Positions 8,737 to 18,103 of a stretch of 64,000 bases of DNA are shown here, piece after piece. The notes under the pieces are model-generated. The model made no database searches, was not told the origin of the DNA, and saw only the letters and a program-made list of their open reading frames with translations. The translations under genes and the position numbers were made by a program. Source of the stretch: Paenibacillus selenitireducens (GTDB taxonomy: Bacteria; Bacillota; Bacilli; Paenibacillales; Paenibacillaceae); the NCBI RefSeq assembly GCF_002021565.1, contig NZ_MSZX01000007.1:124027-188026 (forward strand), in the 5' to 3' direction. The stretch's first letter is position 1, and each line of letters opens with the position of its first letter.

Positions 8737-9426
8737 TCATCCTTGTTTACGGTTCTTTCTATACAGAATATAACTTCTGCCTATATAATTCAACGGGACG
8801 CTCCATACGTGAACCAATCGTGTAAACGGCCACAATGCAAAAATAAGGAAGCCTGCTACAATATGAATTTTGAATGAAAAGGGTACATGGATCATAAAAG
8901 CAGCATCGGGACGCAGAATAAATAAGTTGCGGAACCAGATGGAGATCGTCGAGCGATAATCGAAGCTGGGCTCGACGACATTCGTAACTACCGTGCTGAA
9001 CAGCCCCATGATAACAATGAATAGCAGCAGTAGATTTACGATAATATCCGAGGCAGAGCTTAATTTGCGTACATTCTTGATCGTTAATCTCCGAGCCGTC
9101 AGCAGCAGCATCCCGCCTAAGGTAAGGAACCCGAATAAGCTGCCGATATACACCGCACCGAAATGATACATATGTTCATTGACACCCAACGCTTCCATCC
9201 ACGACTTCGGAATCCCTAAGCCTGCGATATGGCCAGCGATCACCGGCATGATCCCCAGATGGAACATAAGGCTGCCTAGCCTCAGATGTTTTTTCTCAAT
9301 GAATTCACTCGATTTGGCCGTCCAATGGAACTGATCGTAGCGATAGCGATAGATGTGGCCTAAGATAAATACCATGATGCATAGATAAGGGAAAATCACC
9401 CATAGGAATTGATCAAGCATGTTCAT
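8737..9426 (-). CDS. narI: Respiratory nitrate reductase gamma subunit NarI
   Basis: Membrane diheme cytochrome b that oxidises menaquinol and feeds NarH. Five hydrophobic helices are visible in 229 residues. The heme ligands His56, His66, His188 and His206 are present at nearly the same positions as in E. coli NarI. The ATG at 9426 has AGGAGGCG upstream and overlaps narJ by 14 bases. Confidence 0.96.
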   Translation of the reverse strand: MNMLDQFLWVIFPYLCIMVFILGHIYRYRYDQFHWTAKSSEFIEKKHLRLGSLMFHLGIMPVIAGHIAGLGIPKSWMEALGVNEHMYHFGAVYIGSLFGFLTLGGMLLLTARRLTIKNVRKLSSASDIIVNLLLLFIVIMGLFSTVVTNVVEPSFDYRSTISIWFRNLFILRPDAAFMIHVPFSFKIHIVAGFLIFALWPFTRLVHVWSVPLNYIGRSYILYRKNRKQG

Positions 9427-9988
9427 GGTTGGACGCCTCCTGACGGATACAAACTTTCAACGTTTCGCGTAAGGCTTTGATTAAGTGATAATACGGACTA
9501 TTGCTCTTCTCTAGCGATTGCAGGAGATGGAAGGTACCGTCTTCGATGACGCTGACCAAGACGCCGAAATCCTTTTCCGCTTGCGGATATCCCTGCCAAT
9601 CGGCAGCATAGATAAATTCGCACATTAGCGGCAAGTAATCCGATAATTCATGATCAGGCATATCCAATCCGAACATTTGATACAAAATTTTCAGCTTGGC
9701 AAGCATTTGCCCGCGTTCCTTCGAGTCCTCGAATTTGAAGTATGTCATATACAAGGTCGAATCCTTCTGAAAATCAAAGGTCTGTACGTACAGCTCCTCT
9801 AGCTGCTCCATGCTATATTCGTGCATCACATTCCAGAACTGCTGGATATGTTCAAAGGCCGGCTCGCTTGGCTGCAGCAATGAGTCGATTACCGACGGAT
9901 GGAAATCAAGCTTCTCCGGGTAAGTTAACTGCTGCGCCATAAAGCCAAATACATGCTTATATTCATATAACTTCTCGAGATTAATCAC
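9413..9988 (-). CDS. narJ: Nitrate reductase assembly chaperone NarJ
   Basis: NarJ (TorD/DmsD-like) holds apo-NarG until the molybdenum cofactor is inserted and the complex meets NarI. The helical sequence FGFMAQQLTYPEKLDF and the late MCEFIYAA segment fit the family. Start choice: ATG 10003 has only a weak site, whereas GTG 9988 follows GGGGGA by 7 bases and overlaps the narH stop by 8, giving 191 residues. The more upstream part of the frame is narH read in another frame. Confidence 0.92.
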   Translation of the reverse strand: MINLEKLYEYKHVFGFMAQQLTYPEKLDFHPSVIDSLLQPSEPAFEHIQQFWNVMHEYSMEQLEELYVQTFDFQKDSTLYMTYFKFEDSKERGQMLAKLKILYQMFGLDMPDHELSDYLPLMCEFIYAADWQGYPQAEKDFGVLVSVIEDGTFHLLQSLEKSNSPYYHLIKALRETLKVCIRQEASNHEHA

Positions 9989-11519
9989 GCCATATTCCCC
10001 CATAGAAGTTTTCTTCATAGATCTCTTTACCGCTCTTGTTCGTCGAAGGCCCTCCAGTACCGCAACCTCCACAATCAAGACCAAAGCCTTCGGAGCCTTG
10101 CGCATGGTAGGTATCCAGATAACTCTCCTTGTGCGACGTTGGAATGACGAACCGATCCTCATATTTCGCGATCGCGAGCAAGCGGTAAATTTGTTCCGTC
10201 TGATATGCCGTTAATCCTAGACGAGAGAGACGCTGTTCATCGAAAGGCTTGCCCGTCGATACAGACCGCATATAAGAACGCATCATGGCAAGCCGTTGCA
10301 AGGATTCCTTCACAGGTTCCGGATCGCCCGCCGTAAGCATGTTCGCCAAGTATTGAATCGGCATCCGCATTTCCTCGATAGCTGGGAAGATCATATCCGG
10401 GTTCTGAATCGAATCCTTCCCTTCAAAATAGTTCATGATCGGGCTAAGCGGCGGTACATACCATACCATTGGCAATGTCCGGTATTCGGGATGCAATGGG
10501 AATGCAAGCTTATATTCAATGGCAAGCTTATACACAGGCGAATTCTGAGCCGCCTCGATCCATTCTTCGGTTAAACCATCTGCCCGTGCCTGTGCAATGA
10601 CAGCAGGATCATTCGGATCTAGGAACAAGTCGCATTGGGCTTGATACAGATCCTTCTCATCCGGTGCAGAAGCAGCCTCCTGTACGCGATCCGCGTCATA
10701 CAATAACACGCCGAGGTAACGAATACGTCCTGTACATGTCTCCGAGCAGACGGTTGGCAGTCCTGCTTCGATCCGCGGGAAGCAGAACGTACATTTCTCC
10801 GCCTTGTTCGTCTGCCAGTTGAAGTATACCTTCTTATAAGGGCAGCCTGTCATGCAAAAACGCCAGCCGCGGCACGCCTCTTGGTCGACCAAGACAATGC
10901 CGTCCTCATCGCGCTTATACATCGCGCCTGATGGACAAGAAGCAACACAGCTTGGATTCAAACAGTGCTCGCAAAGACGCGGCAGATACATCATGAATGC
11001 TTGCTCAAAATTAAATTTAATTTCTTCTTCGATTTTCTCGATATTCGGATCCTTTGGACCTGTCACATGCGCGCCTGCCAAATCATCCTCCCAGTTTGGT
11101 CCCCACTTCAGGTCCATCGTATCCCCTGTAATGACTGATTTCGGGCGAGCGACAGGCTGGTGCTTCTTTTCTCCCGAAGTGGTCAAGTGCTCATAATTAT
11201 AGGTCCACGGTTCATAATAATCTTTCATTTCAGGCATATCCGGGTTATGGAAAATCTTACCCAACGCGATCTTGGATAGCTTGTTCCCCGATTTTAATTC
11301 GAGCTTGCCGTTCTTCAGCGTCCAGCCGCCCTTGTACTTCTCTTGATCCTCCCAGCGCATCGGATATCCGATGCCTGGCTTCGTCTCTACGTTATTGAAC
11401 CAAATGTATTCGGCCCCTGAACGGTTCGTCCAGGTACTCTTGCACGTCACGCTGCAGGTGTGGCATCCGATACATTTGTCCAAATTCATCACCATGGCAA
11501 TTTGCGCTTTAATCTTCAA
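9981..11519 (-). CDS. narH: Respiratory nitrate reductase beta subunit NarH
   Basis: Iron-sulfur electron-transfer subunit on the cytoplasmic side, between NarI and NarG. Four cysteine groups are seen: C16-X2-C19-X2-C22-X3-C26, CEHCLNPSCVASC, CRGWRFCMTGC (Trp marks the 3Fe-4S site), and KCTFC with a later CSETC. The TTG at 11519 has AAGGAGG at 9 bases; with it the first cysteines fall at 16, 19, 22 and 26, the E. coli numbering. The protein is 512 residues and the gene overlaps narG by 11 bases. Confidence 0.96.
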   Translation of the reverse strand: MKIKAQIAMVMNLDKCIGCHTCSVTCKSTWTNRSGAEYIWFNNVETKPGIGYPMRWEDQEKYKGGWTLKNGKLELKSGNKLSKIALGKIFHNPDMPEMKDYYEPWTYNYEHLTTSGEKKHQPVARPKSVITGDTMDLKWGPNWEDDLAGAHVTGPKDPNIEKIEEEIKFNFEQAFMMYLPRLCEHCLNPSCVASCPSGAMYKRDEDGIVLVDQEACRGWRFCMTGCPYKKVYFNWQTNKAEKCTFCFPRIEAGLPTVCSETCTGRIRYLGVLLYDADRVQEAASAPDEKDLYQAQCDLFLDPNDPAVIAQARADGLTEEWIEAAQNSPVYKLAIEYKLAFPLHPEYRTLPMVWYVPPLSPIMNYFEGKDSIQNPDMIFPAIEEMRMPIQYLANMLTAGDPEPVKESLQRLAMMRSYMRSVSTGKPFDEQRLSRLGLTAYQTEQIYRLLAIAKYEDRFVIPTSHKESYLDTYHAQGSEGFGLDCGGCGTGGPSTNKSGKEIYEENFYGGIWRD

Positions 11520-14500
11520 GCCACTCAACCTCCTTCATTTTGCGGACGGCAACATAGACATCCCGCTGATTTCCAATCGGACCGTAATAGTTAAATCCAT
11601 AACTTAGCTGTGCATAACCGCCTACCATTTGCGTTGGTTTCACATGAATTTTTGTCGGTGCATTGTGGCTTCCGCCGCGATCCTGCGTAATTTCCGATCC
11701 CGGTACATTAATATGCTTATCCTGCGCATGGTACATGAACATCGTGCCTTTCGGCATCCGATGGCTGACAACGGCACGCGCTGTGACAACACCGTTCCGG
11801 TTATATACTTCAAGCCAGTCATTATCTTCAATCTGATGCGATGCGGCATCCTCATTATTGATCCAGACCGTCGGACCGCCGCGGAATAACGTCAGCATGT
11901 GCAGGTTGTCCTGATACATACTGTGGATGTTCCATTTGCCATGCGGCGTTAGATAACGGAGGACAAGCGAATCTTGGCCGCCAACGATTTTCTTATCTCT
12001 TGGTCCGAAGACCATCGGAGGCAGGGTCGGTTTATAGACCGGCAGCGCCTCACCAAATTGCAGGAAGATTTCATGATCAATATAGAAATGTTGTCTTCCT
12101 GTCAAGGTGCGGAAAGGCACCAGACGTTCAATATTCGTCGTAAACGGTGAATAACGTCTGCCCATCTTATTCGAGCCGCTGAACACCGGCGTTGGAATCA
12201 CTTCACGAGGCTGAACCGTAATGCTCTGGAAGGTGATCTTCTCCGCAGCACGGTCTGCTGAAATGTCTTTCAGCTCAACTCCTGTATCTTGCTCAGCGGA
12301 TTCCCACGCACGCTGTGACACCTTGCCGTTCGTCGCGGACGATAAATTCAAGATCGCATCCGCTGCATGACGGGCTGTACGCAGCTTCGGCAAGCTATTC
12401 TTAATCGTATCATCGCGATACATACCATTGATTCGTTTAAGTTCCTCATACTCTTCAGCGACTGAGAAGCTTACGCCATGCGCCCCGACTTTGCCTTTTG
12501 CAAGGTTCGGACCCAGCGTGACATATTTATCGTAAATTTGCGTATAATCTCGCTCGACAATCGATAGGTTCGGCATTGTTTTCCCTGGAATAGCTTCGAT
12601 TTCACCTTTGCGCCAATCTTTAATTACGCCATAAGGCTGCGCAATTTCATTCACAGAATCATGCGCAAGTGGAGAAATAACCAGATCCTTATACACCCCT
12701 GGCAGATGGTCCTTCGCCATGTCAGAGAAGTCCTTCGCAATCGTCCGATAGATATCCCAGTCTGAACGGGATTCCCATAGCGGATCGACCGCAGGGTTGA
12801 ACGGATGCACGAATGGATGCATATCTGTGGAGGACAAATCTGTCTTCTCATACCAAGTCGCCGCCGGCAATACGACATCGGCATACATCGGCGTCGCCGT
12901 CATCCGGAAGTCAAGAGCAACTAAGAGATCCAGCTTTCCTTCTACCTCTTCGCGCCATGTGATTTCTTCCGGCTTCTCTTCCTCGTTCGGTGTAGATAAT
13001 AACCCGTCCCCTGCGCCAAGCAGATGCTTCATGAAGTACTCTTGCCCCTTAGCGGAGCTCGAGATCAGGTTTGAGCGCCAGACGAATAAAGAGCGAGGGA
13101 AATTCTCAGGTGCATCGGGATCTTCCACCGCAAACTTGGTTTCATTCGATTTAATTTGATCGAGTGTATGCTGAATAATATCTGCGTTCTCCGTAGCGCC
13201 TTTTTGTGCCGCTTCCTCTGCAAACGCCAAGCTGCTCTTATTAAACTGCGGATACGAAGGCAACCATCCGAGACGTGCAGCAAGCACATTGTAATCCGCT
13301 GGATGCTGGTAACGAATGTCCCCGCCAGTTGGCGATTTCAGCGATTCTGTTCCCATCTCTTCATATTTCCACTGATCGGTTGCAAAATAGAAAAATGATG
13401 TTGCATTCTGCAGACGTGCCGGTCCTTGCCAATCCTTCGCAAAGGCAACCGTCGACCATCCTTCGATCGGACGGCATTTCTCTTGTCCCACATAATGGGC
13501 CCAACCGCCACCGTTCACCCCTTGCGAAGCCGTTAAGATCACCAAATTCAGTATGGAACGATAGATCGTATCACTATTGAACCAATGGTTAATCCCGGCT
13601 CCCATAATAATCATGGAGCGTCCACCCGTATCCAATGAATTCTGCGCGAATTCACGGGCAATTTGAACAACAACGGATGGCTTCACACCTGTAATGGATT
13701 CTTGCCATGCAGGTGTATAGTGCGATGTTGCATCCTCATACCCTTGAGCTTCCAAGTCACTGTTGATACGGCGTACGCCGTATTGACTTAGCATCAAATC
13801 ATAGACCGTAACAGCTAACCGCTCCGAGCCATCGGCCAACTGAATGGTCCGAGCTGGAACAGGGCGCTTAAAGATGCCGTTCCCTGTATTATCGAAGTAA
13901 GGGAACACCATCTCCTGCCATTCGGCACCAAGAGCTTCCACCGACATCGCTGGGTTGATCTTCGTACCGTCCTCGCGTTCCAGAATTAGGTTCCACTTCT
14001 TATCCTGCTCCCACCGCTGACCCATGGTACCATTCGGAATCGTAATTTCCTTTGTTATTTCATCGAGAATGACCGGTTTCCACTCGGCATGCTGCGAGGT
14101 ATCTCCCAGATCGCTTGCACGCAGGAAACGACCTGCTTTATAACTTCCTTCATGCTCATCGAGGAGAATCAGGAATGGCATATCCGTATATTGTTTGGCA
14201 TAATCCAGGAACATCGGTTCCTGACGCTCGTTATAGAATTCACTCAGAATCACATGTGTCATCGCTTGCGCAATCGCGGCATCCGTCCCCGGATGCGGTG
14301 CCAACCAGTTGTCGGCGAACTTCACATTCTCCGCGTAATCCGGTGCGACCGACACGACTTTTGTCCCCTTGTAACGGACTTCCGTCATAAAATGGGCATC
14401 AGGGGTACGTGTTAGCGGCACATTCGAGCCCCACATGATCAGGTAGCCTGCATTGTACCAGTCACTCGACTCCGGCACGTCTGTCTGCTCCCCCCAAATT

Positions 14501-15183
14501 TGCGGTGAAGCCGGCGGAAGATCCGCATACCAATCATAGAAGCTCAGCATTTCGCCGCCCAACAAGGAGATAAACCTTGCACCTGACGCATAACTGATCA
14601 TCGACATCGCGGGAATCGGTGTAAATCCAGCAATCCGATCCGGTCCATACTTACGAATCGTGTAGATTAACTGCGCAGAGATTAATTGGGTGGCAGCCTC
14701 CCACGACACGCGTACATGACCGCCTTTACCACGCGCTTTCTTATAAGATCTTGATTTCTCAGGATCTTCGACAATGCTTGCCCACGCTGCAATAGGATCA
14801 GCATGCTCAGCCAACGCCTGCTTCCACATGCGCCATAGACGGCCCCGCATATATGGATATTTCACGCGTAACGGACTGTACTCATACCACGAAAATGAAG
14901 CACCGCGCGGACATCCGCGCGGTTCAAATTCTGGCATATCCGGTCCGCATGACGGATAATCGATTTGTTGGTTTTCCCATGTAATAATTCCATTCTTTAC
15001 GAATACTTTCCAACTGCATGACCCCGTACAATTGACGCCATGTGTTGTGCGTACCACTTTATCGTGCGACCAACGGCCGCGATACATGTTCTCCCATGTA
15101 CGATCCTTTTCTTCGAGAATCGACCAATTGCCCGAATAACTTTCTGCAGGCTTAAAGAATCTCAGTCCAAACTTCGGTTTCAT
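11509..15183 (-). CDS. narG: Respiratory nitrate reductase alpha subunit NarG
   Basis: Catalytic subunit that reduces nitrate to nitrite at a molybdo-bis-MGD centre. The N-terminal FS0 cluster ligands His48, Cys52, Cys56 and Cys91 are all present, at about the same positions as in E. coli. The 1224-residue length is typical. A GTG at 15195 lies too close to the ribosome site; the ATG at 15183 follows AAGGAG by 11 bases. No twin-arginine signal, as expected for the cytoplasm-facing enzyme. First gene of narGHJI-nreABC, with NreC boxes upstream. Confidence 0.97.
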   Translation of the reverse strand: MKPKFGLRFFKPAESYSGNWSILEEKDRTWENMYRGRWSHDKVVRTTHGVNCTGSCSWKVFVKNGIITWENQQIDYPSCGPDMPEFEPRGCPRGASFSWYEYSPLRVKYPYMRGRLWRMWKQALAEHADPIAAWASIVEDPEKSRSYKKARGKGGHVRVSWEAATQLISAQLIYTIRKYGPDRIAGFTPIPAMSMISYASGARFISLLGGEMLSFYDWYADLPPASPQIWGEQTDVPESSDWYNAGYLIMWGSNVPLTRTPDAHFMTEVRYKGTKVVSVAPDYAENVKFADNWLAPHPGTDAAIAQAMTHVILSEFYNERQEPMFLDYAKQYTDMPFLILLDEHEGSYKAGRFLRASDLGDTSQHAEWKPVILDEITKEITIPNGTMGQRWEQDKKWNLILEREDGTKINPAMSVEALGAEWQEMVFPYFDNTGNGIFKRPVPARTIQLADGSERLAVTVYDLMLSQYGVRRINSDLEAQGYEDATSHYTPAWQESITGVKPSVVVQIAREFAQNSLDTGGRSMIIMGAGINHWFNSDTIYRSILNLVILTASQGVNGGGWAHYVGQEKCRPIEGWSTVAFAKDWQGPARLQNATSFFYFATDQWKYEEMGTESLKSPTGGDIRYQHPADYNVLAARLGWLPSYPQFNKSSLAFAEEAAQKGATENADIIQHTLDQIKSNETKFAVEDPDAPENFPRSLFVWRSNLISSSAKGQEYFMKHLLGAGDGLLSTPNEEEKPEEITWREEVEGKLDLLVALDFRMTATPMYADVVLPAATWYEKTDLSSTDMHPFVHPFNPAVDPLWESRSDWDIYRTIAKDFSDMAKDHLPGVYKDLVISPLAHDSVNEIAQPYGVIKDWRKGEIEAIPGKTMPNLSIVERDYTQIYDKYVTLGPNLAKGKVGAHGVSFSVAEEYEELKRINGMYRDDTIKNSLPKLRTARHAADAILNLSSATNGKVSQRAWESAEQDTGVELKDISADRAAEKITFQSITVQPREVIPTPVFSGSNKMGRRYSPFTTNIERLVPFRTLTGRQHFYIDHEIFLQFGEALPVYKPTLPPMVFGPRDKKIVGGQDSLVLRYLTPHGKWNIHSMYQDNLHMLTLFRGGPTVWINNEDAASHQIEDNDWLEVYNRNGVVTARAVVSHRMPKGTMFMYHAQDKHINVPGSEITQDRGGSHNAPTKIHVKPTQMVGGYAQLSYGFNYYGPIGNQRDVYVAVRKMKEVEWLED

Positions 15184-15256
15184 TGGACAAACCACTCCTT
15201 CTCCAGAATGACAAAGATATGACGGGAATCAATGATTTGTCTATTCTTATACACTA

Positions 15257-15322
15257 ATTATGAAGTGGCATCCTACGTATTCCTATTAGGGAAAATTCCT
15301 AAATCCTCCGGGGAATTCCCTC
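15257..15322 (-). promoter_or_regulatory. narG promoter with two NreC-like boxes
   Basis: Minus-strand -10 CATAAT (15257-15262). Two boxes similar to TAGGG-N4-CCCTA lie upstream: TAGGG-AAAA-TTCCT (15287-15300) and CGGGG-AATT-CCCTC (15309-15322). Centres are 22 bp apart and the near one is 36.5 bp from the end of the -10, identical to narK. This fills most of the 326-base narG-DUF2249 gap together with the Fnr promoter. Confidence 0.72.
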
Positions 15323-15426
15323 AAATCAATCATTTTGTACAACATGTTTACTATAAAAGGGGTTTATATTTTACATAATGAAGGACTTCCTCTATTTACG
15401 AAAATAAAAGGGATAATTTATGAAAA

Positions 15427-15469
15427 TGTGAGGGGAAACACAAGGCGAGCAAATCGTCTGCCCTATAAT
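15427..15469 (+). promoter_or_regulatory. Fnr-type class II promoter for the DUF2249 genes
   Basis: TGTGA-GGGGAA-ACACA (15427-15442) matches the Fnr/Crp half-sites TGTGA-N6-TCACA at 9 of 10 positions. The -10 TATAAT (15464-15469) predicts a start at about 15476, putting the box centre at -41.5, the standard class II position. No -35 is present. Confidence 0.75.
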
Positions 15470-15509
15470 GAAAGGCGTAAGTCAACCTACAAAACTGGGG
15501 GAATGAAAT

Positions 15510-15743
15510 ATGAATCCATATGCTGCAACCGTTGAAGCGCCTAAATATCCGCCACAGCTCAAACATAAAGTAATCTTCGATACGTTTAATAGCTTGAAAC
15601 CAACCGAGGCCATGCTGCTTGTGAATGACCACGATCCTGTGCCGCTGCGCTACCAATTCGAGGCCTTGTATACAGGAAAATTCACTTGGGACTATATCGA
15701 ACAAGGTCCAACCACATTCCAAGTAAGAATCTGTAAATTATAA
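15510..15743 (+). CDS. DUF2249 domain protein, short form
   Basis: A 77-residue single-domain protein of the DUF2249 family (SirA/TusA-like fold); function is not established, though relatives cluster with nitrate, nitrite and NO respiration genes. LLVNDHDPVPLRYQFEA is the family core with the conserved DHDP. The ATG follows GGGGGAATGAAAT. It is first in a two-gene operon 20 bases ahead of a second DUF2249 gene and divergent from narG. The Fnr-type promoter implies anaerobic expression. The name is by domain only. Confidence 0.82.
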   Translation: MNPYAATVEAPKYPPQLKHKVIFDTFNSLKPTEAMLLVNDHDPVPLRYQFEALYTGKFTWDYIEQGPTTFQVRICKL

Positions 15744-15763
15744 TAAAGCGGGAGGTGTTTCGT

Positions 15764-16108
15764 ATGGATCGAGAATCCGCACGCGTCGTGGAATTGGACG
15801 TTAGACCCCAACTTCGTAACAAATTGGAGCCTTTCCAATTGATTATGGACCAAGTGGAGAGCTTAGGTGAGGATGACGTTTTTGTTCTACATGCTACCCT
15901 CCGGCCTACGCCGCTGATCGGCATGCTGAAGCTGAAAGGACTCGTGGGTATTTCTGAGCGAGTAGACGATAACCATTGGATGACGACATTCGTTAATAAA
16001 AAGAATGAGCAGTGGATCAAAGAGCTAACTTCCCTTATTGACGCATCCGACACCACAGACTCGAACGCAACATCTCAGAACCAAGAATGCAGAGGTCATC
16101 ACAAATAA
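15764..16108 (+). CDS. DUF2249 domain protein, second copy
   Basis: 114 residues; the DUF2249 core (VVELDVRPQLRNKLEPFQLI, then FVLHATLRPTPLIGMLKLKG) differs from its neighbour in lacking the DHDP motif and in having a hydrophilic tail rich in Asp, Ser, Thr and His. The GTG at 15755 is possible, but the ATG at 15764 has GGGAGGTG upstream. Two divergent copies in tandem may form a pair; role unknown, expected under low oxygen from the promoter. Confidence 0.78.
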   Translation: MDRESARVVELDVRPQLRNKLEPFQLIMDQVESLGEDDVFVLHATLRPTPLIGMLKLKGLVGISERVDDNHWMTTFVNKKNEQWIKELTSLIDASDTTDSNATSQNQECRGHHK

Positions 16109-16120
16109 ATAAGCAGCAAA

Positions 16121-16161
16121 AAAGAGGTCATGTTGCGCGCTAGCGTAAGCATGACCTCTTT
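16121..16161. terminator. Bidirectional terminator
   Basis: AAAGAGGTCATG (16121-16132) pairs with CATGACCTCTTT (16150-16161). It separates the DUF2249 operon from the convergent nitroreductase gene and has A- and T-runs on both sides. Confidence 0.85.
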
Positions 16162-16184
16162 CGTTTATCGTTAATGAAGGATAA

Positions 16185-16817
16185 TTAGAATTGATTCCAT
16201 ATAATCGTATCTGCCGCAGGGAAACGGAAGCTTGCGCGTGCTGGCGTAGCTGCTTTACCTACGGAGATTAACATCAACGGGATATAACGGCTAGGCACCT
16301 TGAACGCTTCTGCGAATTTCACAGCATCGTATCCGCCCATCGCACACGTATCATAGCCTTTAGCTTTGGCAGCAAGCATCAATTGCATAGCAGCCAAGGA
16401 ACCATTCAATACAGCGGAGTCGCGTGCGACTTGAGGGCTCTTATAAGCTCCTTCGATTTGACCTACAATCATGTCTTTCACCTCTTGCGGCAATTGACCT
16501 GCTTGTACAGCTCCACCGAAGATCGTCTCTGCATTTTTGTTCGCTTCTAAGTCGCCAAGAACGGCGATTACCGCGGAAGCTTCAACAACTTGTTGTTGCC
16601 CGTACGCGATCGGAAGCAATTTTTCTTTTTGTGCTTGGTCGTCGATAACAACGAATTTCCAATGCTGCAGGTTCCAAGCGGAAGGCGCTTTGGTTGCTGT
16701 TTCGATCAGTTCTGTAAGCTCCGCTTTGGAAATTTTAACGGATGAATCGTACTTCTTAACGGCGTGGCGATCGTTCACCACTTGCATGAAATCTACTGTT
16801 GTTGTCGTATTTGACAT
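16185..16817 (-). CDS. NAD(P)H-dependent FMN nitroreductase family protein
   Basis: Flavoenzyme of the nitroreductase fold; substrates may be nitro compounds or quinones. The N-terminal RHAVKKYDSS with Arg for FMN phosphate, ATKAPSAWNLQHWKFVVI near residue 45, and CAMGGYD late in the chain are family motifs. 210 residues from the ATG at 16817, which has CGGAGGTAAC upstream; the frame runs further but without a site. Closest in look to Bacillus YodC/YfkO-type enzymes. Promoter TTGCAC-17-TATAAT lies upstream. Confidence 0.88.
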   Translation of the reverse strand: MSNTTTTVDFMQVVNDRHAVKKYDSSVKISKAELTELIETATKAPSAWNLQHWKFVVIDDQAQKEKLLPIAYGQQQVVEASAVIAVLGDLEANKNAETIFGGAVQAGQLPQEVKDMIVGQIEGAYKSPQVARDSAVLNGSLAAMQLMLAAKAKGYDTCAMGGYDAVKFAEAFKVPSRYIPLMLISVGKAATPARASFRFPAADTIIWNQF

Positions 16818-16874
16818 TATGTTACCTCCGATGTGAGTTGTAATTAACTGTGATATAATTAACACGGTTTTCAC

Positions 16875-16903
16875 ATTATACAATAGGATTTCAGAAGGTG
16901 CAA
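16875..16903 (-). promoter_or_regulatory. Sigma-A promoter of the nitroreductase
   Basis: Minus strand TTGCAC (16898-16903), 17-base spacer, TATAAT (16875-16880), about 60 bases before the start codon. Confidence 0.7.
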
Positions 16904-16934
16904 ACAAAAATATAGCAGCTTATTATCCGTCACA

Positions 16935-17996
16935 TCATGCTTCATTGTTGAAGTACACTTTGTAATAGTACATATTCCGCTCTTCATCATAACCTTTTTC
17001 CAAGTAATCAAAGCTCTCGTTGTTCACCTTGATTTCGATATTCGTGTCGAGCTTAATATCGTTCTTGAATTGACGCTTTACTTTTTTGAGCGCATTCTGA
17101 GAGATGTTGAAATCCGTCATCGGCGGTAATTCATTCATTTCCTCGTACGTTTCCTTGTACGTCTTGAACATATTCGTGTACTCCGGATCACGGATAACTT
17201 CTTCAAAAAACGTCTCTTCGACGAACTGCTCGTTCTTCGCAAAATGTTGGATTGTCTCGTTTAGGAACACCAATTTTTCCTTCTTCTCGAATTGGTCATT
17301 CGTCGTCGCGACGACGTTATCGTAGAAATCCGAGCACATGCGAATGTACTGGTCGGTCATGTAATGCTCGTCCTCCAGCACTTTGACTTGCAAGAAATCG
17401 TCTCTCCAATAGACTGCCTCGTTGCTCGGTCCCTTATTCGACAGGTCGACAAGACTTACATGGAAACCCGCATTGGCATTGAAGTTGAAAATAATGCATC
17501 CTTTGTCTAATTTCTTGATATTGACGCCCTGCTCATATTGAAGCTGGAATTCCGTTGGTTCTTGCTCATCGATTTTCAAGTACTCATCCTTGTTCTCGGA
17601 TTTGAAAATCCCAACGGCATCCACGCTGAAATTGTCGTATATAATATGGTTAAAATGCACTACGTACAATTCGCCCGACTTGATTTGCGGATGTGATGAT
17701 TGCTCGTACAAATGGCGCAGAATATGCACAGATTGATCATAAAACGTCGTACTATCTTTAAAAATGGCATTCGTATAGGTGTACACTTCATTCAACGCGA
17801 TGTCTGCCTCATGATGGAAGCGATACGTGGCATCGAATTTGAAGGAAGCAAGAAAATATTTCAATAATGCCTCACGAAGCTCGTCGTTATCGATCTCGAA
17901 ACATTCCTTCGCGACGGCAACGCCTTCGTCCTTCGATTTATTCCCCACCCGATGAATGACGATATCTTGGATTTCAACATTGGTTAAATTAATCAA
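16935..17996 (-). CDS. 37-kDa nucleoid-associated protein (NdpA/YejK family)
   Basis: The 353-residue protein fits the NA37 nucleoid-associated family by its start (VEIQDIVIHRVGNK), the long middle KSGELYVVHFNHIIYD region and the absence of signal or membrane segments. Family members bind DNA-rich nucleoid fractions; the molecular role is not defined. The start is TTG at 17996, with AGAGGGG 7 bases upstream. It is acidic and Asn/Glu rich, stands alone and has no clear operon partner. Confidence 0.78.
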   Translation of the reverse strand: MINLTNVEIQDIVIHRVGNKSKDEGVAVAKECFEIDNDELREALLKYFLASFKFDATYRFHHEADIALNEVYTYTNAIFKDSTTFYDQSVHILRHLYEQSSHPQIKSGELYVVHFNHIIYDNFSVDAVGIFKSENKDEYLKIDEQEPTEFQLQYEQGVNIKKLDKGCIIFNFNANAGFHVSLVDLSNKGPSNEAVYWRDDFLQVKVLEDEHYMTDQYIRMCSDFYDNVVATTNDQFEKKEKLVFLNETIQHFAKNEQFVEETFFEEVIRDPEYTNMFKTYKETYEEMNELPPMTDFNISQNALKKVKRQFKNDIKLDTNIEIKVNNESFDYLEKGYDEERNMYYYKVYFNNEA

Positions 17997-18103
17997 ATCG
18001 ATTCCCCTCTTTTCCTAACATCACGTTTCACGAGATACCTCTCCCAAAAACATACTTTCTCAGTATACTCGAAAACGTCCTGCCGTGGCAGAAGTGGAAT
18101 GAT

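Noticed and set aside
16835-16860. Fnr-type site before the nitroreductase gene
   Set aside because: TGTGA is present, but the second half-site is at the wrong distance and does not match.
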